48,459 bases of DNA, from contig NZ_FPBK01000020.1 of the NCBI RefSeq assembly GCF_900116665.1, positions 1 through 48,459 of the forward strand, read 5' to 3'. Below are positions 44,361 through 48,459 of the stretch, in pieces (the stretch's first letter is position 1; each line of letters opens with the position of its first letter). The notes under the pieces are model-generated. The model saw only the letters and a program-made list of their open reading frames with translations, was not told the origin of the DNA and did not search any database. This DNA is from Pustulibacterium marinum (GTDB taxonomy: Bacteria > Bacteroidota > Bacteroidia > Flavobacteriales > Flavobacteriaceae). The position numbers and the translations under genes were made by a program.

Positions 44361-44807
44361 ATGAAAAAGCAATTGTTAGGAATCGGATTATTTATAGGAT
44401 TGTTATGGAATGTACAGGCACAGGAAATTCCTCAGCGTGAAGTGCCCTCAGTAATTGTCAATCAATTTCATCAACAATTTTCCAAAGCGAGTGATGTTGA
44501 ATGGGAAATGGATGGGAAACTGTATAGTGTAGAGTTTGAAACCAATTGGGGGCTCGATCACGAAGTGTGGTATGCTGCGGATGCTACTATGCAACGCCAT
44601 AAAGAAGATATCGATGTTACGCAATTACCCAAAGCTGTTGTGAGCAGTATTGAAGAGCAATTTGATGGGTATACAATAGATGATTTGGAGCGTATTACTG
44701 AAGGCAAAGAGGTGGTGTATAAAATGGAACTCAAATCAACCCATCATCAGGATTTGAAGGTGGTCATGAATGCAACCGGAAAGGTCTTACTAAAAACCAT
44801 TGATTAA
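44361..44807 (+). CDS. Secreted PepSY-like protein
   Basis: This 148-aa protein has a signal peptide (residues 1-20, ending VQAQ) and two tandem PepSY-like (PF11396) units, each containing FHQQF/EEQF followed by an alternating strand (VEWEMDGKLYSVEF; ERITEGKEVVYKMEL). Such proteins are periplasmic and are often found next to two-component systems. Its stop abuts the start of the porin gene. Confidence 0.82.
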   Translation: MKKQLLGIGLFIGLLWNVQAQEIPQREVPSVIVNQFHQQFSKASDVEWEMDGKLYSVEFETNWGLDHEVWYAADATMQRHKEDIDVTQLPKAVVSSIEEQFDGYTIDDLERITEGKEVVYKMELKSTHHQDLKVVMNATGKVLLKTID

Positions 44808-45979
44808 TGCGTATTGGGTGGTTCGTAACTTGTATGCTGGCAATGACGCTCTCGTTGCAAGCACAAGAAAAACAAGAAGAAAAATGGTATGAGCGATTAA
44901 GTTTAGGAGGGTATATGCAAGTACGGTATAATGGACTTTTTGAAACCAATCCGGATCTGTATTGTGAACAATGCGATGAGAATTGGGGCAGTGAAGGAGG
45001 CGGTCTTTCTTTTCGCCGGATTCGTTTTAAAATTAAAGGACAAATTACACCGCACATATTTGTATATTTTCAACCGGATTTTGCTAAATCTGTAGGGGAA
45101 GAACATTTTGTAGGCCGTGTAAAAGATGCCTATGTAGATGTGGGAGTGGATGAAGCCAGTGAATTTCGCTTTCGGATTGGTCAGAGTAAAGTGCCTTATG
45201 GGTATGAAAACATGCAGTCCAGTAGCCATCGGATTCCGTTAGATCGGGATGACGCCATGAATAGTGGGATGAAAGATGAGCGAGATCTGGGTGTGTTCTT
45301 TTATTGGGCGACTCAGAAACAGCGCAGGTTGTGGAAACAGCTTCGAAAAGCTGGTTTAAGTGGCGGTGATTTTGGGATGTTTGCTTTTGGTTTCTACAAT
45401 GGACAAACGGCCAACCATTATGATGAAAACAAGGAATTTCATTTGGTGACACGGTTTACATTCCCGATAACAATTGGTAATCAGGTTATAGAACCAGGTA
45501 TTCAGGCGTATACGGGAAAATATGTAGTTACCGAACATGGGAGTACTATAGAGGTTAATCCTGATGGGTATGTAGATCAAAGAGTTGGCGCTTCTTTTGT
45601 TTTATACCCACAACCGTTCGGAATACAAGCAGAATACAACATAGGGAAAGGTCCTGAGTATGATGTAGCAACCCAAAGTATTGCTGTGAAACCTTTACAA
45701 GGTGGATATATCACCTGTAGTTATTACATTCATAAATGGGGACAGGACTTTTATCCGTTTGTTCGCTATCAATATTATGATGGTGGTAAAAAGCATGAAT
45801 TGGATGCGCGTAGTTATGCGGTTCATGATACTGAAGTAGGCGTGGAGTGGCATCCTTTTAAGCATTTTGAATTGGTAACGGAATATACCTTTTCTGATCG
45901 CCGGTTTGAGGATGATGTGAATCCCTTTAATCATCAAAAAGGAAGTTTGATGCGAATTCAGGCGCAGGTGAAGTTTTAA
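44807..45979 (+). CDS. Phosphate-selective porin O/P family protein
   Basis: This 390-aa outer-membrane protein has a signal peptide (residues 1-20, ending LQAQ) and the features of the OprO/OprP family: GYMQVRYNGLF, SFRRIRFKIKGQI, YFQPDFA, RIGQSKVPYGYENMQSS, and a final beta-strand with aromatic Phe (RIQAQVKF). Its adjacency to a two-component system suggests controlled expression. The ion specificity cannot be read from sequence. Confidence 0.88.
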   Translation: MRIGWFVTCMLAMTLSLQAQEKQEEKWYERLSLGGYMQVRYNGLFETNPDLYCEQCDENWGSEGGGLSFRRIRFKIKGQITPHIFVYFQPDFAKSVGEEHFVGRVKDAYVDVGVDEASEFRFRIGQSKVPYGYENMQSSSHRIPLDRDDAMNSGMKDERDLGVFFYWATQKQRRLWKQLRKAGLSGGDFGMFAFGFYNGQTANHYDENKEFHLVTRFTFPITIGNQVIEPGIQAYTGKYVVTEHGSTIEVNPDGYVDQRVGASFVLYPQPFGIQAEYNIGKGPEYDVATQSIAVKPLQGGYITCSYYIHKWGQDFYPFVRYQYYDGGKKHELDARSYAVHDTEVGVEWHPFKHFELVTEYTFSDRRFEDDVNPFNHQKGSLMRIQAQVKF

Positions 45980-45982
45980 AAG

Positions 45983-46022
45983 ATACTCATAGTAATTCTT
46001 TGACGGGGATTACTGTGAGTAT
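45983..46022 (+). terminator. Hairpin after the porin gene
   Basis: A 14-bp stem, ATACTCATAGTAAT with ATTACTGTGAGTAT (one U-G pair), lies 4 bp after the porin stop. There is no T-run. A second small hairpin, AGTTC/GAACT at 46062-46076, followed by a T-rich run to 46084, is the more likely actual terminator. Confidence 0.55.
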
Positions 46023-46082
46023 ATTAAAGACTAGCTAAGCGGAGGTAAATCAACTTGTAACAGTTCTTTAAGAACTTCTTTT

Positions 46083-46370
46083 TTATAGTTTTTCATTTAA
46101 ATCTTGTCTTCCAACAATGGCCATTATTTCAATAATATTGTCATTTATTCTATAGTAAATGCTATCAGCTCCACATACGCAGCGTCTGTATCCTTTTTTT
46201 ATATAGTCTACCGATTCGAATGAAAAGGGACGTTCAGCAATCATATCAAAATACTTAAAAAAAGATTCGAAATAGTTGTCCGCTTGGGTCATTCCAAATT
46301 TTTGAACTCCGTACTGGTGAATCCGAATTAAGTCATTCTTTGCTTCATTTGTCAATTTGTAGTTAGCCAT
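46083..46370 (-). CDS. parE: ParE/RelE-superfamily toxin
   Basis: This 95-aa protein is of normal length for ParE: YKLTNEAKNDLIRIHQYGVQ at the start, then ERPFSFESVDYIKKGYRRCV, IYYRINDN and the C-terminal AIVGRQDL. It would inhibit DNA gyrase or, if RelE-like, translation. It overlaps the antitoxin gene upstream by 8 nt, which couples the pair. Confidence 0.88.
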   Translation of the reverse strand: MANYKLTNEAKNDLIRIHQYGVQKFGMTQADNYFESFFKYFDMIAERPFSFESVDYIKKGYRRCVCGADSIYYRINDNIIEIMAIVGRQDLNEKL

Positions 46371-46602
46371 TTAATAAGGACTTTGATTGGGCTAAAATAC
46401 TTTCTTTACTATCGTTCGTAAATCCACTATTTTCAGCTGTTTCCAACTTAGCCCTAATCCAATCAATTTGCGCTTGTTGTTTTCGGGCTTGTCTTATTAG
46501 GTCGTTAACCAATTCACTCTTACTTGAGTATTCTTTATTCTCCACTTGTGCTTTTAACCACTCATCATTGGGCTCCGTTAATGATATACTTTGTCTAGAC
46601 AT
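46363..46602 (-). CDS. parD: ParD-type antitoxin
   Basis: This 79-aa ribbon-helix-helix protein is typical of ParD: MSRQSISLTEPNDEWLKAQV, followed by SSKSELVNDLIRQARK. The ATG at 46602 is chosen over an upstream one at 46644 because the family begins with the MSRQSISL strand. It neutralises the ParE toxin and represses its own operon through an upstream palindrome. Confidence 0.88.
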   Translation of the reverse strand: MSRQSISLTEPNDEWLKAQVENKEYSSKSELVNDLIRQARKQQAQIDWIRAKLETAENSGFTNDSKESILAQSKSLLNG

Positions 46603-46619
46603 AATTTCATTGTTTGATG

Positions 46620-46663
46620 TAAATATACACCAAAAACGAATCACTTACAAATAGTTATAACTA
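46620..46663 (-). promoter_or_regulatory. parDE promoter and operator candidate
   Basis: On the minus strand, TTTG (46648-46651) and TATATTTA (46620-46627) are 20 bp apart, close to the Bacteroidota -33/-7 pattern. A perfect 12-bp palindrome TAGTTATAACTA (46652-46663) lies just upstream and would suit autorepression by ParD. Confidence 0.45.
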
Positions 46664-46771
46664 GTTTATATTAAGAATAAAGTATACACAATAATGGTTG
46701 TTTTTCCAATATATTTCAATTTACCTTAGTCATGACTTAATCGAAGAACTTAAATAAGCTGTGTTAACATC

Positions 46772-46858
46772 ATTTTCGAACCGCCGTATACGCGACCCAT
46801 ACGTATAGTGGTGTGATAGGCTCTCCCTGCTCTTATCTGGCAAGGTAGTCTACTCGAT
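46772..46858 (+). mobile_element. Orphan 3' end (domains V-VI) of a group IIC intron
   Basis: The segment resembles the 3' end of bacterial class C group II introns: TTCGAACCGCCGTATAC, then GTGGTGTGATAGG, and a final CTACTCGAT. The matching right arm of domain V reads ATACGTATAGTGG rather than the usual GTACGTACGGTGG, giving mismatches. No intron 5' part or maturase gene lies upstream, so this is a remnant. Confidence 0.7.
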
Positions 46859-46870
46859 TAGCTGCAGTTT

Positions 46871-47872
46871 TTATTTTAAATTATCCCAAAACTCTGGTGG
46901 ATATTGGTCAACATCCAATGCATCTAAATTTATTGACATTCGATTTATATATTCTTTTCTGGTGTTTTTTTGACCATATTTTCTGTCCCGTTCAGCTTCC
47001 ATTTGTTTATTTCTTTTTTTCTCTCTAATAATTTCTTTTTGAAGCCTTAAATATTCTCTCTCATCATTAATATAATTAAAAAAATCAGCTGATTTTTTAT
47101 TTTTAGAAGAAAGCAATTCTTCAAAGTTTAAGCTTTTTTCATTTTCAAGAATGTTTTTATACTCGTCGATGAATGTCGGTCCAGTTAGGTCATTTATTTT
47201 CAACGAATTTTTATGAGGATGAACTGATGGTGGAATAGACAATTCCCAAGCGAGTCTCCTTTTTGTCCAATTGTAAGAAAGATGATAAGCACAACATAAA
47301 CTTGAAGGATTTGAAACGAAAGTTTCGATTAAATCTGTTAGACCATAATCATTTTCTATTGATTCTTTCAGAACTCCAATTTTATAATTTATACAATTTA
47401 AATTTCCTAATTCTTTGGCTTTGATAAAACTATCCAAAGCTAGTTTGTTTAATTTTAATTCGGAAAACAGTACACCTTGAATGTAGTATCCATAAATACA
47501 GTCATTATTCTTTAAATATTTTAAAATTAAATCTAGCCCTTTATTTAAAAGCTCGTTTTGCTTATCTACATCTACGTAGGAATATAGAAAAGCTTGAGTA
47601 AAATAATAGTCAAGTGAATTTTCGGAAGCACTATATTTTAGTGTTTTTGAAGGAACGATTTTTTCAAAATCAAACATATAATCATCTTTCCAACCATTTC
47701 CGCATTGGCAACTTACCAAATCTAATCCTTGCTTGAAAAATTCAGAAGCTTTTGAGTATTGTTTTGAGTTCATAAATTCAAAACCATGGACAATAAAGGA
47801 TTTTCCTAGATTTTCTAAATCAAATCTTTTGATTAAGTCAATTTTTATGTTAGGATCAATGATTTCTTTCAT
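46871..47872 (-). CDS. TPR-like protein of unknown function
   Basis: This 333-aa cytoplasmic protein has helical repeats consistent with TPR/Sel1-like units (GFEFMNSKQYSKASEFFKQG; LFSELKLNKLALDSFIKAKE) in residues 20-170 and a charged, Lys/Glu-rich tail with predicted coiled coil (about 265-300). No signal peptide or catalytic motif is visible. It lies between two group IIC intron pieces and is AT-rich, so it may be recently acquired cargo. Confidence 0.65.
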   Translation of the reverse strand: MKEIIDPNIKIDLIKRFDLENLGKSFIVHGFEFMNSKQYSKASEFFKQGLDLVSCQCGNGWKDDYMFDFEKIVPSKTLKYSASENSLDYYFTQAFLYSYVDVDKQNELLNKGLDLILKYLKNNDCIYGYYIQGVLFSELKLNKLALDSFIKAKELGNLNCINYKIGVLKESIENDYGLTDLIETFVSNPSSLCCAYHLSYNWTKRRLAWELSIPPSVHPHKNSLKINDLTGPTFIDEYKNILENEKSLNFEELLSSKNKKSADFFNYINDEREYLRLQKEIIREKKRNKQMEAERDRKYGQKNTRKEYINRMSINLDALDVDQYPPEFWDNLK

Positions 47873-47907
47873 AACTATGCTTATTTCAAATGTTTGCTAA
47901 CGGGTTT

Positions 47908-48015
47908 GTATATGAAAAGTAGCGGATTTTTTGCACGAACTTTTCGGTTAAACACAGACCTTAAATTTATAAAATTCATTTCGATTTAGCACCTAAACCG
48001 CTATTTTTTATATAC
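47908..48015 (+). repeat. Inverted repeat (hairpin) just before the group IIC intron
   Basis: Positions 47908-47925 (GTATATGAAAAGTAGCGG) pair with 47998-48015 (CCGCTATTTTTTATATAC) over 18 bp, including two G-U pairs if transcribed rightwards; the loop is 72 nt. Such IRs are typical of intergenic repeats in flavobacteria. Group IIC introns insert just 3' of stem-loops, and the intron here starts 6 nt after this one. Confidence 0.65.
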
Positions 48016-48020
48016 GTTGT

Positions 48021-48459
48021 GTGTGCCCAGCATGGGCATCTTTACTATATCGAAGATATAATATTAATCTTGAGGGTGCAAGTCCCTTATGGGCAGGGGT
48101 AACGCCTTGAACCATTAGTAAGTCGCAAGGTTGCTAGTTGTGAAGCTAGGACTGAAAGAAGCGAGACTACAAATTTCGGTACTGAGGAACACGAACCATA
48201 TACCGAGGCTATGAGGTCGGATGAGTAGGCACATAACTGCGAAGTCCCAAATATCTTATATAGATAAGCACCGAAGTAGTAGATATGGCAGGAATCGAAA
48301 GAAAGAAGATGTTCTTACCTGGGGAGGTCTCCGCAGCTACGAGTTGGCATAGCGGAGAAGTCAGCAGCGGTCATAGTAGTACTATTTGCTGGAAGGGTAC
48401 GAAGGACCAAACGAAAATGGTTCTTAATGCGCTATGGAGCATGATGTTGTTAATGGTAG
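48021..48459 (+). mobile_element. 5' part of a group IIC intron (runs off the window)
   Basis: The DNA begins GTGTGCCCAGCATGGGCAT, the conserved class C start, and continues with the domain I landmarks GAGGGTGCAAGTCCC, GTGAAGCTAGGACTGAAAG, CTGAGGAACACGAACC, GAGGTCGGATGAGT and ACCTGGGGAGGTCT, as in the Oceanobacillus iheyensis intron. It appears intact up to the window end, where the maturase reading frame would begin. It lies directly after a hairpin, the normal target of this class. Confidence 0.88.

Overview
The window looks like a chromosomal segment of a flavobacterium (Bacteroidota). The support is a SusC/SusD pair with a CarboxypepD_reg-like N-terminus, a BfmA/MobB/MobC-type mobilization module, an RteC-domain protein, a DUF6520-like secreted peptide next to a MauE/DoxX-like membrane protein, and AT-rich DNA with few Shine-Dalgarno sites. 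I saw no rRNA or tRNA genes.

Layout. (1) 47-7717, minus strand: a heavy-metal RND efflux operon (two-component regulator and kinase, then TolC-like protein, adaptor and CusA/CzcA pump). (2) about 7750-14727: start of a mobilizable element, with a structured non-coding stretch, ssb, a short radC, an IS110-family insertion sequence, two tandem structured repeats, an oriT-like inverted repeat, and bfmA, mobB and mobC. (3) 14929-27136: a very AT-rich defence island. The plus-strand operon is dndC, dndD, a dndE-HerA-like fusion, a GHKL ATPase, a Rossmann-fold protein, a HARE-HTH/Mrr nuclease and a HEPN-like protein. It converges on a minus-strand operon of an XRE regulator, two PD-(D/E)XK proteins and dndA. 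(4) 27137-27688: non-coding, with palindromes and a 107-nt nested hairpin. (5) 27689-36403: SusC, SusD and a thioredoxin-fold/DUF3738-like protein, opposed by a secreted beta-rich protein, the DUF6520-like peptide, the MauE-like protein and a PAS-AraC regulator. (6) 36471-42251: an STAS-like protein, a large aminotransferase-acyltransferase fusion, an RteC-domain protein, an excisionase-like HTH, a winged-helix protein and a DnaC-like ATPase. (7) 42333-45979: a second two-component system with a PepSY-like protein and a porin. (8) 46083 to the end: a ParDE toxin-antitoxin pair, an orphan 3' end of a group IIC intron, a TPR-like gene, and the 5' end of another group IIC intron that runs off the window.

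How it works together. DndA, DndC, DndD and DndE are the known core for swapping a non-bridging backbone oxygen for sulfur in DNA. Here the usual DndB regulator and a recognisable DndFGH restriction set are absent. In their place sit a DndE fused to a translocase-like ATPase, a GHKL ATPase, a HARE-HTH/Mrr nuclease and a HEPN-like protein. I infer that these form an alternative restriction or abortive arm of a phosphorothioation defence system carried on a mobilizable element. This is the best candidate here for an undescribed system. The parts are directly readable; their joint function is inference.
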